From Bisporella sp. PMI_857 (lineage: Eukaryota; Ascomycota; Leotiomycetes; Helotiales; Helotiaceae): DNA of 64,000 nucleotides. Under the pieces are notes generated by a model. That model had not been told where the DNA came from. It searched no databases and saw nothing but the letters and a program-made list of their open reading frames with translations. The stretch is from NCBI GenBank assembly GCA_021307315.1, contig JAJSPD010000011.1, positions 434,001-498,000 on the forward strand. Direction: 5' to 3'. Below, piece by piece: positions 44,981 through 56,885 of this stretch (position 1 is the first letter of the stretch; the number at the start of each line of letters is the position of its first letter). A program made the position numbers and the translations under genes.

Positions 44981-45059
44981 CTCGGCACTATCATGACATA
45001 GATGTGAATCTATATTTGCCACATGAGGACAGTTGTATAAACGACAAAGGAAATACAAG

Positions 45060-45395
45060 AAAGTATATGCAAAGTCAAGCATAACCGGTGGTCAATGCTA
45101 GATGAGCAGCGCTTAGTAGCATACAATAAGGAAGAGAAGCCTTGGGAATGGATTTTTAAGAAATTCTCAGACAGGACTGAGCCAGCAATCCGTACGCGTT
45201 GGAGAATCATTCAAAACGGGTATATCCCGGCAAATGGGTAGGCAGTAGCTTATGCTCTGTGTTTCTATCGTCTCTTGGTATCCCGTAACCTAGAGTCTGA
45301 GAGGGGTCTCATTACTTCCACTCTTTGGTGGTCAGTTGAAAAGCTCTCTGAATTACACGTCTCGAAGGACCTCTCGCTATTCTACTCTGCTAAGC
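45060..45395 (+). repeat. Dispersed repeat K copy 1 with Myb/SANT-like fragment
   Basis: A frame near 45077-45240 reads HNRWSMLDEQRLVAYNKEEK, PWEWIFKKF, then AIRTRWRII. This is the tryptophan pattern of a Myb/SANT DNA-binding domain. The nucleotide sequence, including the non-coding part to about 45390, recurs diverged at 53147-53410. It probably belongs to a transposon or a multicopy gene relic. Confidence 0.55.
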
Positions 45396-45655
45396 TCTTG
45401 GCCGTGCATTTTTGACGTTGCTCGATTGCCGTTTCTACTGGTAGATCGGTTGGTTTTTGAGTTAAATTGGTTCAAATATAGTGCCTGAGGTATCAACACC
45501 AAGTTACCTGGGCGGACGTATTTATGTCAGGATTTGTGATCTAGGTAGCTGACATGTCCCTGACCAGTGTTCCTATTAGTATTTCTCGAGATATATCGAC
45601 CTCTAATATCAATACTATACACCACGCAATATAAGATTTCAAATTTGTATACGCA

Positions 45656-45970
45656 TGTAACAGAAAGAGGGCAGCAGGAGGGATTGCAATATAACAGGTG
45701 AGAACACTTGACGAGCGCTGTAATTGGAACAGTGATGTATTGATATCAGAAGTATGCTTGTAAGTCTAACAGGAAAACTCAAGCTTGCCCTTCTCCAAAG
45801 AGCTCTAGCTGTTCCTTATATCCCCTAACGATGAAGCCTGTAGCCGACATAAACCGTCCTGTGCTTGCTTTAAACCATCCCTAACCGACTCTGGCTGTCA
45901 CCGCTGTAAACCTTCTTTAAACCGATTGTGGCCTGCTGTAAACCATCCCTAACCGATTGTGGCTGTTACA
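45656..45970 (+). mobile_element. Solo LTR, family I copy 2
   Basis: TGTAACAGAAAGAGG...GTGGCTGTTACA, flanked by acgca and gcgca (four of five match). It has fewer taaaccga-type internal repeats than copy 1. Confidence 0.75.
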
Positions 45971-46439
45971 GCGCACCACGGCATATATATACCGTTCTCC
46001 CTATGCTTCATATCTTGTATGGAAAACTCCTGCTTAGCCTGTAATACCAAAACTCATCGAGCTGTAGATAGATATAGAAAGATTATATCCTGAGCAAAGT
46101 ATTCACATACTTGAATTTATTGTGCTTCAGTAGTGGCATAATGCCCATCGAGCGGCAAATGAGAGCCCCACTTCCTGACTGTAAAGAAAAGCAGAAGCAG
46201 TATAGTTGTAATTTAGAAATCATGACACGATTGCTAAACTGCTAACGTGACTCGGGTCTGGCCGCAAGACTGAGGCTTGTTTCAAGTATGACTTTTCGAA
46301 TACTTGTGTCCGCACCGACCTTATAGCATTACTATACGCACGCTTATTTTTGTAACACGTGCTAGTGAGTATACATGGTTGTTTGTAAGATCATAGCTGC
46401 ATGGTTTCATGCAGCGTACTATACACACTTAAAATTATG
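45971..46439. other. Intergenic, no supported gene
   Basis: I see no gene, LTR or structured repeat in this AT-rich stretch. Confidence 0.4.
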
Positions 46440-49400
46440 TTATTTTAGAGAGAATTTCAGGCTTTTAACACCAATTTTTGCCAACCCACGTGACAGCTTT
46501 AATCCCTTGCCTGTATGCATGCCTACGCCGCTATCTGGTATCTTAGGAGGAAAAGGAGACGGACCGAGCTTTTGCGATGCAAACATTTCAGAATAATGTT
46601 GACAACACGCCCGAGCAGTCGGATGATCTGTACCAAAAGCGGTGCTGTACGCAGCGCATGCTCTTTCATACAAAACAAGAGATTCGTTGTAGCGATGCCG
46701 ATTTGCAAAGAAGTGAGCGAGGCAGTACACGCTCGTCAGCCTGTCAGGATTCTCAGGCCAAAGCACCTTCTCTCGCCAGGCCAGCGTCTATCTATTTATT
46801 AATTCTGCCTCCTCGTACTTGCCTTGACGCCCCAGCACTCTCGCCAAGTTGCTCATGCTCGTTAATGTGTCAGGATGCTCAGGCCCGAGCACCTTCTCCC
46901 GCCGCGCCAGCGTTTGCTTGTTCATCAATTCTGCCTCCTCGTACTTGCCTTGGCGCTCAAGCACGAGCGCCAAGTTGCTCATGCTTGTCAGCGTGTCAGG
47001 ATGCTCAAGCCCGAGCACCTTCTCTCGCCGCGCCAGCGTTTGCTTGTTCATCAATTCTGCCTCCTCGTACTTGCCTTGGCTGTCCAGCACTCCCGCCAAG
47101 TTGCTTATGCTCGTCAGCGTGTCAGGATGCTCGAGCCCAAGCACCTTCTCCCGCCGGGCCAACGTCTGCTTGTTCATCGATTCTGCCTCCTTATACTTGC
47201 CTTGGCGCCTCATCACAAGCGCCAAGTTGCTCATGCTCGTCAGTGTGTCAGGATGCTCGAGCCCGAGCACCTTCTCTCGCCGCGCCAGCGTTTGCTTGTT
47301 CATCAATTCTGCCTCCTCGTACTTGCCTTGGTGCTCCAGCACTCCCGCTAAGTTGCTTATGCTCGTCAGCGTAGAAGGATGCTCAAGCCCAAGCACCTTC
47401 TCTCGCCGCGCCAGCGTCTGCTTGTTCATCGATCTTGCCTCCTCGTGCTTGCCTTGGCGCTCCAGCACTCCCGCCAAGTTGCTCATGCTCGTCAGCGTGT
47501 CAGGATGCTCAAGCCCAAGCACCTTCTCTCGCCGCGCCAGCGTTTGCTTGTTCATCAATTCTGCCTCCTCGTACTTACCTTGGCGCTCCAGCACGAACGC
47601 CAAGTTGCTTATGCTCATCAGCGTAGAAGGATGCTCAAGCCCAAGCACCTTTTCTCGCCGCGCCAGCGTCTGCTTGTTCATCGATCTTGCCTCCTCGTGC
47701 TTGCCTTGGCGCTCCAGCACTCCCGCCAAGTTGCTCATGCTCGTCAGCGTGTCAGGATGCTCAAGCCCAAGCACCTTTTCTCGCCGCGCCAGCGTCTGCT
47801 TGTTCATCAATTCTGCCTCCTTATACTTACCTTGGCGCTCCAGCACGAACGCCAAGTTACTCATGCTCATTAGCGTGGAAGGATGCTCAAGCCCAAGCAC
47901 CTTCTCTCGCCGCGCCAGCGTTTGCTTGTTCATCGATTTTGCCTCCTCGTGCTTGCCTTGGCGCTCCAGTACTCCCGCCAAGTTGCTCATGCTCGTCAGC
48001 GTAGAAGGATGCTCAAGCCCAAGCACTTTCTCTCGCCGCGCCAGCGTTTGCTTGTTCATCAATTCTGCCTCTTTATACTTACCTTGGCGCTCCAGCACGA
48101 ACGCCAAGTTGCTCATACTCACCAGCGTGGAAGGATGCTTCTTTCCTAATCTCTTTTCCCTGAATGATAGTACTTGTCGATGCGCTGTTTCTGCTGCTGA
48201 ATATTGCCCGAGGCTTGCTTGACACCGTCCCACCCGATCCAAAAGCGAAGCCCTTGCTGTCTCACTTACTGCGCCATTAAGTCCAGCAACGTGGATTGCG
48301 TGCGAAAGGTACGTCGTCCATATTTCCTTCTTTTCATGCCCGCCGTACGGCACTAACTGCTCGAGCCGGGCTACTGCTGTGCCCGCCCAAGTCACTCGCT
48401 CGTCATGTCCGTCTAGCCAGCAGACAGACGCCATGTGGACGAGTCGGTGCATATCGAAGAACCTCTCTCTGTCTATCTCTTGTACCGTCTGTTGACGCTC
48501 TATAATGAATGCGTATCCTGTCAGGGTTCCAAGCGCTTTAGCTTGCTGCACTAAGGAGCCTCCAGAAGGTAATAGCGACTGGGGAATGTTGATGCGATCG
48601 ATGCACGCCATGAACGAAAGGTACTCCGAAGCAAGCCGATCTTGCCTACGTATTTGATCGAACGAGATATGCCACGTTTTTGCAATCGTGCTGTCCATTT
48701 CTCGGTATCTATTAGGGTCTTCGAAATGCTCGCTAAAAAGCTCAGTCTCTGAACCAGTTTGTCGAAACAATGCTATGTACCTGGATACTGCAATATCGTT
48801 ATTGTTGATGAAAGCGGCTGCCTGTACAATAGCAAGCGGTAGATATGTAAGTATCTCCAGCAGTTCGTCAACAGCCAACTCGTCATTAAGCAACGCTTGC
48901 TTCGTTATTCGCCGCGCTAGCAGCTGCTTAGCTTCAGCTTTGCTCATATTATTCAGCTCTAAAACACAGCTTTGCGTTAAATCTCCAGCCGCTTTCTTAC
49001 TCCGAGTTGTGAAAAGTATTGTGCCTCTATTACTGTGCGGGAGATAGTCGCTCAGTCGGGCTGACATTGGATCGCTATTAGTAGTACCTAATAGGACGCC
49101 AGGGTCATCAGCATTATCAACGATCATTAGCCAGTCGCCCAAGCTGTCTAAGCTTAGTGTTTCCTTAACAAGCCTCTGAATGTCTGCGTTGCCATCGGTA
49201 ATTCCTGGTATACGGAGGCGGATTCCGATTTCCCGATAAGCAAGCTCGAAGCTGTCTTGGCTGATAGCAGGCACCCAGAAAACCAGACGTCTAGCATGTC
49301 TCGCTAGCGCGCGATATGCAAACTCAAGGGCAAGTGCTGATTTACCGCAACCTCCCAGTCCATATATTGTCATGCGTCGGTGGGTGTTGGAAAAAAGAAG

Positions 49401-50321
49401 AAATTGTTCGAGATATTGAAGTTGGTCTTCTCGACCGATGAAAAGTTCGTTCTTTGGGAAAGGTAACAACGAAAACACTACACATCGTTAGCCGTATAAT
49501 AACTTGTATAAAGGAATGCTACTTTGCCTGAACAAAAACGTACCTGTTAAGTCTTGCAGACTTTCCGTTCCCTGCTTATTTTGCCGCCTCTGTATCTCCT
49601 CCCTCAGCCGTTGAGTCGCGTACACTTCTCCTTCTCCATATATAAGCGATAAGAATACCCCGAAGATTCCCAGTAAACAATATACTTTGTCCTCTTTTAA
49701 CGTTGTTGTGCGATTGGCCGCCCAGCTTATTCGCTCTTCAACGCTAAACTCGGTGAGATTTTGTCCTCTTAGTACTCCGATAGGAATCTTCGTGATCTTT
49801 TGGATTTCCTGCTCTAACGATATTCTACTGCCTAGCCGCTTGCCTTCCTTAGAGAAGAACTCAACAGTGGCCGGCGCTAAAAGCTCTTGCAACGTCCAGC
49901 CTCGCGTGAACCATCGACTCCGTCGAAAGGCTTCCTTCCACGTTATGCGAAAGGCCTCAGCGTTAGTAACCTCCTCCGGCACAGAAATATCCGATAAATA
50001 TACATAGCACTTGGAAGCACACTGGTACCAGCGGAACATAGAATTGATAGCTGTACTAAGCTCAGCGCTAGTAGACTTGTCTATACAGCAAGTATCCACC
50101 CAGGAGTACTTTATGCCATCTTCGGCAGCTTTGTTTACACAGAAGCGGATTTTGGCGTAGCCAGTTTTGTTCTTGCCTGTACCGGCCACCAGCTCATTAT
50201 ACGTGACTTCTTGACCCTCAGTCCAGGTGTGCGATAGGATGGCATACGGAGGAGAGTCGTTATCGTTGACAGAAATCAGCTCCAAGTCGCCGCCCGATAA
50301 GCGCTTCAGAAGACGCATCAT
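46440..50321 (-). pseudogene. HET-NB-ARC-TPR NLR with a late in-frame TAG
   Basis: Exon 1 (50321-49544) is a HET domain: YAILSHTWTEGQEVTYNELV, WVDTCCIDKSTSAELS, SRWFTRGWTLQELLAPATVE and YCLLGIFGVFLSLIYGEGE. Intron 49478-49543 (GTACGT...GTGTAG, phase 1) leads to NB-ARC: PKNELFIGREDQLQYLEQF, P-loop GLGGCGKS near 49350, kinase-2 WLMIVDNADD near 49115, then FTTRSKKAA. TPR repeats of 42 residues (NKQTLARREKVLGLEHPDTL) follow. A TAG at 46788-46790 replaces the Gln of the NKQTL motif in what would be the twelfth unit. The same frame continues to 46440 with a last degenerate unit (SVYCLAHFFANRHRYNESLV ... LYERACAAYS). The truncated product would keep HET, NB-ARC and 11 repeats, so activity is possible. 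HET-NLRs mediate incompatibility cell death. Confidence 0.88.
46791..48180 (-). repeat. TPR array, eleven 126-bp units
   Basis: Each unit encodes TLARREKVLGLEHP, S or D, TLTSMSNLA.VLERQGK, Y or H, .EA..MNKQ. Units 1-6 alternate between AFVLERQGKY..AELMNKQ and AGVLERQGKHEEA.SMNKQ, which points to a two-unit (252-bp) amplification step. The long open frames on the opposite strand are only codon-bias shadows of this array. Confidence 0.9.
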
Positions 50322-50640
50322 GGCACCCGCATGTTCTTCCCGAGCAAAGAATGTTGGTCGAGTTCGATCGCAATGCAGGCATATTATCGTGGAGAGCCAG
50401 GAAGCGCAGAGCAGCGGTACATATCTCTCGACCTGCTCAAGTCTCGTGTATGAACATGGAACACATCAGGCAAGCTGCAATCTCGGTGCTCGATGGCGGT
50501 GGTTGGTGGTGCTCGTGGCGCGGGGTCGACTCAGCCGCAAGCTCGCTGGTGCGTGGGGCTTAGCGCCAAAGTGTGAAGATTCGTGGCATAAATAAGCGCT
50601 CAGGCGCCGAAAGTGGTGCCTTATAAAAAAAATAGACCCG
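50322..50640. promoter_or_regulatory. Upstream region of the HET-NB-ARC-TPR gene
   Basis: Non-coding by position. I could not recognise specific elements. The open frames here overlap the HET exon antisense and have no domain. Confidence 0.3.
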
Positions 50641-53140
50641 ATGCTCGATTTTTTACATTCAGTTCGTCGATGTAGGCTGAAGTCAAAAACGGCTTCCCAA
50701 TTGTCCTGGTCAATTTTTGGGTTACTAAATGCTTATATCTAATGTTCAATTATGCGAATTCGCAACCCAATTTTCCCGAAATAAGGAGGAAGAGCTTCCG
50801 TAATCGCCGCACTAGCGACGGAACGAGGAACAGCAAGCTGCCCCAAGGTAGGCCAAACAAGGTTAAACAGCCCCCAAAAGCCCACAAAGTAAAAAAAAAA
50901 ATAGAGGAACAGCAAGCTATCCCTAGATAGCCAATTAAGAAAACAAACAGCCCCCAAAGTCACTATCAACGCCCACAAGTGAAAGATCCGGGTGACTGAG
51001 AAAAATTCCCAGCGACCTAGAGAAGTAAACAAAAAATTATTGGGGGAGGAACTAGGCGAAGCGCAGTCTTTCAGCAAACTCCTTGAAGCTCAGAGAGGTG
51101 ATCAGCCGAGGTAGCTACCCCCAGCCGTTCAAAAGCCAACACAGTGCCCGTGGAGATTTATAGCCTATCAGAGAGCCTCAAGCCTTGAACCACCCTAGAA
51201 TCAGGCTCCCGGGCAAGCCTATAGCGCCCCAAGCCCCATAATCCAGATCCGAGAGTATCCAGCACCAGCATCCAGTTCCAGGTTCCTAGAGCCAGCAATG
51301 GAATTGATCCGGGGAAAGGGACTGGTCCTGGAATAGCCTGAAAGGAGTCATGAAAGCCTGGAAGTCCCTATTCTATAGCACCGTTAGGAGGTCAGCAAGC
51401 CTTGATAGAGCAGGAAGGAAATACAAGGACCCGACCCTTTCCTATCAAAGCGATGACAACAAGTACGGGAGAGGATACAAAGAAAGGGGGATACTTCTCT
51501 ACAGCCCCCGATGCCCACAAACCCCCAAGACCCCACCTCGCAGACGGCTATCTGCAAGCTTCAACGCTGCTGAACGACCGAATCCGACAGTACGTTGGAC
51601 CGCCTTAGAGCTGACTATGATGAAAACACCATGCAACCTTACAGTGGGTGGATCTTCGCCTTTGCCGCCAAGAGCAACCGAAGCTCAACAGACAAGGTAG
51701 GCTACAGGTAGAAGATCTCTTCAACTAAGGGACATCAGACGCTGTTGCCAACCGAAGGTGGCCGCAGGTCGAATCACTTGAAGTGATGACTACAGGTCAA
51801 ATCTCTTGAAGCGATGAACCTCCGCCCTCATAGCCAAAGGGATATGATATCGGGTAGGAGATTGTTGCAACTAAGGGACAATTGTGCAGCCTGGCGTCGA
51901 AACGCCGAGCTGACGAGTGATTGAGGAAGTGAATATAGTGTGGGAAAGAATGTGATTGTGAAGGAGGTATGAGGATCAGGGAGAGATCGTGATTCGAAGC
52001 TCCTAGGGAAAGAAGTTAGCAATGAAACCGAATGGAGAAGCTCTGAACTACCGTTGTTTTGCGTTGAAGGTTGCTTGGAGAAGAAGGTATAAAAGTTTTT
52101 CGGAGAAAAGTAAGAAAAGGTAGAAGGAAGGTCGCAAAGCGAAGGTGAGGAAGGAGACCGATCTGACTCACGCAATGTCAACGAAAGCTATGCTTTGATC
52201 AAAAAGAGCTCTCGATTCTCTTGTATTAAAGGCATAGTATTTACTATATGCCACGATATACAGCTGAGCCATGATATATAGCCAGGGTATAACGAGGTTG
52301 TATGGAGGGGTTCGCTGTAAAAGAGGAGTTCAATTTTGAAGGTGAACAAGAGGGCCGATCTAGAACTGCACTCAACATCAGCGTATTGCGTATTTGACGT
52401 CGTTACAGATGATACTTTTCAATTCTCTCATGCTAAGAGCCTTACTTGCTTTATTATATGTCACTCGATATGATCGGGAAGATGGTTCGAAGTAGAAGGC
52501 CGAAGTGAGCCTGAAGGTGAAAAGTCAAAACTTGGTTCTCTGAAAAGGATCAAAGTTGTTTGGATCCCTTAGATACTTCTCTGAGCACGATCAAGAGGTC
52601 TAGAGATCGATTTGTTGGCGTTGTTGTAAAATTATAAGATGGAAAAGAGAGATGGAGGGGTAGAGCTGGAGAGTCGGCATTTTCTTGTGGGCAAGGAGCT
52701 TGATATTCACTCTCAAGGCTAGGAGGCGACCCACCTGAAAACACTTGACACTGCGCCTATGAAGAAGACTCGATCTAACTGAACGAAGCCTCTATAGCTC
52801 TAGTACTCGAGGCGAGTACATATGAGAGGGGCGGATGTGGTGATCATATGAGTGTCTGATCATATAACCTAATGAGATTGATATGTATAAGCTTTTGTTT
52901 TCTGTACAAAGGAACGCAGCCAATCAACAATACTATTATTCGATCACCGCTTTTATATCTGTATATTCTATTCGATGATATATCACGAAGGTTTCGGCCT
53001 ACTGGTGTACACTCTATTACGCTACGTTTATGCTACGTTTCGGCTTCGTGCTAGATCCTGTTGCTGTTCTTGCGCCTCAGACATGTTTCTTTTCTACAAT
53101 ATAAAGGGAATTGGGCAATTCTAAAACATTTGCTCGTTGG
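50641..53140. other. Degenerate sequence, possible retroelement relic
   Basis: Bases about 50760-51720 (+) contain fragments of protein-like frames rich in Pro, Lys and Ser, cut by many TAG codons. One piece near 51590-51710 reads LDRLRADYDENTMQPYSGWI then FAFAAKSNRSS. I cannot assign it. Bases 51700-51830 carry short direct repeats (tacaggt..aatctcttgaagc). From 51830 to 53140 I see nothing supported. Confidence 0.35.
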
Positions 53141-53146
53141 TAGCAT

Positions 53147-53410
53147 ACTAGAAGGAAAATAAGCCCTGGGAATGGATTTTTAAGAGATACTTAAATAAGA
53201 CTAAGCCGATAATCCGTACAAGTTGGAGCATCATTCAACACAGAAACAAGAAGGGTACATCTCGGCAGATAGGCAGGCAGTAGCTTATGCTCCGTGTGTT
53301 TATTGTCTATTGGTGTATCTTGTAGCCTAGAGTTTGAGAAGAGTCCCGAAGAGCTTCTGAATAACACGTCCCGATCGACCTCTCGGTATTCTACCGAGCC
53401 CTCCTGGTGG
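53147..53410 (+). repeat. Dispersed repeat K copy 2
   Basis: It aligns with 45100-45395 (aagccctgggaatggattttt, then aagag.tactta), but the Myb-like frame is more eroded. It shows that K is a repeat family rather than one gene. Confidence 0.55.
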
Positions 53411-53895
53411 GTTCATGGCGACCTATAAGGCCTCATTTGATTCCATAGGCATTCTCACCAGTCTCATATGGCCACTCTACATCGTTACCTCTCCGGCTGA
53501 TGGAGATAACAAGGTCTTCTTTGAACGACTTTGGAGAGGGCTTGGAGACAAATTTGGAAAAAAATCATAAGCTAACCAAGGCACTGGGTATAGCAAGAAA
53601 ATGTTGGAGATTGAAGAAAAGGAGTAGTACAATTGGCGCTAGAAAGAGGGAGTTTAATGGGAGGGATAGGACGGCGAGCTTGGGTGAGACGGTGCTATTC
53701 TGATTTAGAGTCAGAAGATTATTATTCAAATGAATGTGCTATCTAGCATGGACCAATATCAAAAACGAGCGTGTGTGGACGTCGACCAGCCATAACCGTA
53801 CATCTTCTATCAAATCTCCCAATTATCATTCTCACATATCTCCAGCACAAACCCTAATTTGACAGAGCGCCCAACCTCGGCAATAGAAGTAGTCC

Positions 53896-54156
53896 TTAGT
53901 CAGTACGCTTGTTACGCCTATTCCTGCTGGAGACTCCAGCATCGAGGGACCTTTGGATCGCGTCTGCCTTTCGATCTTCCTCCTCTTGTCGTTCCCTCTC
54001 CTTCCGATCTTCTTCTTCCTGTCGCTCCCTCTCCTCCCGTTCCTCTCTGTTCTTTCGACGTTTATTCTGGCTGGCTGTAGCCGCGTCGACCATCTTGTCC
54101 TCAGCCGCAATCTCGTCCTCGAGACTATTCTTGCTACGTCTATCGTCTGCAGACAT
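53896..54156 (-). CDS. Small charged coiled-coil protein, hypothetical
   Basis: An 86-residue frame from ATG 54156 (MSADDRRSKNSLEDEIAAED) has two tandem copies of ERQEEEDRK and a basic end (RNRRNKRTD). Composition predicts a highly charged helix. There is no homology I recognise and no intron. It could be real or a low-complexity chance frame. Confidence 0.3.
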   Translation of the reverse strand: MSADDRRSKNSLEDEIAAEDKMVDAATASQNKRRKNREEREERERQEEEDRKERERQEEEDRKADAIQRSLDAGVSSRNRRNKRTD

Positions 54157-54169
54157 CTTGAGGGGATAA

Positions 54170-55346
54170 TACGATTCCTATCTCCAAAGACATTTACAAA
54201 GGGCTAAAAAAAAGATGGTATAGATATTCTCACCTTGGTGAAAGACCTTATTGTTTTTTACAGAGGATCAGACTGGGCTGTGAAGTTAAATGCTGAACGA
54301 TGGTATATGTGGTAGTTTGCTGAGTTGTGGATGAGACAAAGAAGATAGAAAATGGAGGAGGGAGCTGCTGGTAGATGATAATTTGAATGAACTGAGAGAG
54401 GGCACACCGAGTATCTCTATAGACTTTGGTTTAATAGCTCATCACTGAAATAGCTACATCATGGTCTATGGATAGTTTGAAGCTTAACCGCCATCACAAA
54501 CACGAACAGAACTCCTAAGTACCACCATCACCGTAATCCGTACCGCTGGCTTCTTTTTTCAGCAGGCTTGACGTGAGTGTTGGAGGGCTATAATCCTGGC
54601 TTACCCTCCTAAGACCGAGACATGACTCCGTTGTTTGTAATTGTTTGGTTGAAAACGAGGGAAATAGCCGCTCGTGCTATCATCGCTCTGTTTAGCGGCA
54701 TCGGATCAACGCATTGGCACTGCGGTTCTGTCTGGGTCTGTTGAAGAAGGCAAATTTTGATTTCCTCGAGGCTGAAGGTTGTTGGTTACTGCGCCGCGTT
54801 GGTGTTTTATCTTCAAGTCGCCAAGTGGAATATGTTCAGTGCTTGATGAAAATGGACTTGAGTCCCACAGTCAGCTCTGCCCACAGTAGCGAAGATCGAG
54901 GGGAATAAATCCCCACGGCAGAGATATAGAAGCTATGAACAGGTATCATATCTGATATCAATAACATGAGCCGCAACGTCACATCCACGCTTGTGCCAGT
55001 GGTAGTCGGGTCGATCCATTAAGCGGGTATGTGCGAGGCCCAGAACTCTAACGCGCCAATGCAGAGTGTGATGGAAAATACAAAACGTCTTGAGCAGGGA
55101 TGATCCCGGCCAATCGGGACAGAACCTCAAACGCTTCAAACGCCACCAGCCTATTGCCATTTCAAGACTAGAACATCACAAACATACAAAACCCCAGATT
55201 TTCTCAATTCAGTATTCATTTCCTGGCATTCACACAGAGGATATCTTTTCGCAGTGGTCATACTTGCCTTCACCATCAAATTGCGAGGATCCCACCGTAA
55301 CACTCTATCTCCCACCTAGTTTTTGCGTCAGTCCATATCAATCGAG
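54170..55346. other. Intergenic, no supported gene
   Basis: Nothing recognisable. Bases 55290-55346 directly precede the APH-like gene and contain a C/A-rich leader. Confidence 0.35.
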
Positions 55347-56885
55347 ATGCCAAAAATCGTGGAGAACGCCAGGCAAGATTTCGACGGGCTCGCATGGGAT
55401 AAAAATGATGAGGAATGGGAAGAAGCCCAGAAAGCGTTGAGCAAGAAGTCCTTGTGTCGTCGCCTCGAATTGCTGGTGGCGGAGAAATTCGGAAAGCCAG
55501 CAACCTGGATTACCCCAATGATTATTGGCGGGTTTAACAATCTGTATCGAATACGCGTTGAAGATGTTTCCCCCGATATTCTGGTTCGACGGCCCTCCGT
55601 TAGTCAAGCTCAGCTTCCGGAAGAGAAAACTCTCCGAGAGGCGGCAACTGCGAAGTATATACAGCAGAACACTAAAATACCCACTCCGCAAGTAATATAT
55701 TACAGCGATGTCTCTGATGTCGGGCCATTTATTATTATAGAGCGCGTTGAGAACAAGTCAACCTTGTCGCATGCTCTGACTACACCCGGCGTTGATCGTT
55801 CAATAACTCATGCATTAGATCCAAACATCTCCCAAACTACGCTGGAAAACTTTTATCTTAAAGTGGCGAATATTATCCTTGAACTCTCATATCAAAAATT
55901 TACACGGATTGGGTCCTTGCTCGAAGCGGATGATGGTTCCTTTTCTGTAGGTGGGCGACCTATTACTCAAAATATGAGCGACATGCTTCAGCTCGCCAAC
56001 ATCCCTTCTTTCATTTTCGTACCAGAGTACAAGACCTTCCAATCCTCAGACGAGTACTACTTGCACTTAGCGCGGGGGCATCTGGTACAGCTGATATTCC
56101 AACACAACGACTTGGTCAAATCAGCGGACGACTGCCGAAACAAATATGTTGCTCGCCAACTTTTCCGTCAGCTGGCGAAGCAAGGCCGACTCTCTACATT
56201 TGGATTTGCTGAGGATAACTGGTCTGCCCAGGCAAAAACCAGAAGTTCAAAACTCTTGCCAGCGCCTTCAAATTCAGACTCATTTCGGCTGTATGGAGAT
56301 GACTTTCGTCCAGGAAATATACTAATCAATGATGCCAACGAAGTTGTTTCCGTCATTGACTGGGAATTCACGTATTCAGCACCTACACAGTTCGTTCTCG
56401 ATCCTCCATGGTGGTTACTACTTGACACCCCAGAAATGTGGGATGCTGGTATCGACGATTGGGTAAAAAAATATGAGTTTCGACTTGAGACATGGTTATC
56501 CGCCATGAAAGAAGCCGAGAAGAGTGCGGATTCTGAATCCAGGTATACGGAATTCCCGCTGTCGGCATACATGAGAGAGAGTTGGGAAACGGGGAGATTC
56601 TGGGTGACTTATGCAGCGCGGAAGAGCTGGGCGTTTGATACCATCTTCTGGAACTATTTGGATGAGAGTTTCTTTGGACGGAGGGAAGATCGCGTCGAGA
56701 AAAATGAGCTTTGGAAGACAAGAGTGCATCTTTTAAGCGAGGGAGCGAGGAATGCGATGGAGCCATTTGTAGAACGGAAGATAGAGGAGATGAAGGAGCG
56801 GAAATTGGTCGAGTGGGATCCGGAAGAAGCGAAGGGTTATTTGGCGGAGTTGCTTTTTGATTGTGATCCAAAACTTGCCGATTAA
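55347..56885 (+). CDS. APH-family (phosphotransferase-like) protein
   Basis: This is an intact single exon of 512 residues from ATG 55347 (MPKIVENARQDFDGLAWDKN); in-frame codons upstream lack ATG. Motifs: the nucleotide-loop-like region GGFNNLYRIRVED and ILVRRPS, the catalytic loop RLYGDDFRPGNILIN (Asp and Asn kept, with Tyr in place of the usual His) and the metal-binding VSVIDWEFTYSAPTQFV. This matches the large fungal APH (PF01636) group, related to aminoglycoside and choline kinases. The fungal substrates are mostly unknown, so drug resistance should not be inferred. C-terminal helices (RFWVTYAARKSWAFDTIFWN) are typical. No lesion is seen, unlike the neighbouring NLRs. Confidence 0.88.
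   Translation: MPKIVENARQDFDGLAWDKNDEEWEEAQKALSKKSLCRRLELLVAEKFGKPATWITPMIIGGFNNLYRIRVEDVSPDILVRRPSVSQAQLPEEKTLREAATAKYIQQNTKIPTPQVIYYSDVSDVGPFIIIERVENKSTLSHALTTPGVDRSITHALDPNISQTTLENFYLKVANIILELSYQKFTRIGSLLEADDGSFSVGGRPITQNMSDMLQLANIPSFIFVPEYKTFQSSDEYYLHLARGHLVQLIFQHNDLVKSADDCRNKYVARQLFRQLAKQGRLSTFGFAEDNWSAQAKTRSSKLLPAPSNSDSFRLYGDDFRPGNILINDANEVVSVIDWEFTYSAPTQFVLDPPWWLLLDTPEMWDAGIDDWVKKYEFRLETWLSAMKEAEKSADSESRYTEFPLSAYMRESWETGRFWVTYAARKSWAFDTIFWNYLDESFFGRREDRVEKNELWKTRVHLLSEGARNAMEPFVERKIEEMKERKLVEWDPEEAKGYLAELLFDCDPKLAD

Noticed and set aside
46849..48222. Long + strand open frame (457 codons) opposite the TPR array
   Set aside because: It is a shadow of the repeat codon pattern. The minus strand encodes the recognisable TPR/NB-ARC protein, and similar antisense frames occur opposite the WD40 and ankyrin arrays.
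55347..56885. Aminoglycoside resistance gene
   Set aside because: The fungal APH-like group shares the fold only. The variant catalytic loop and long C-terminus do not indicate drug substrates.
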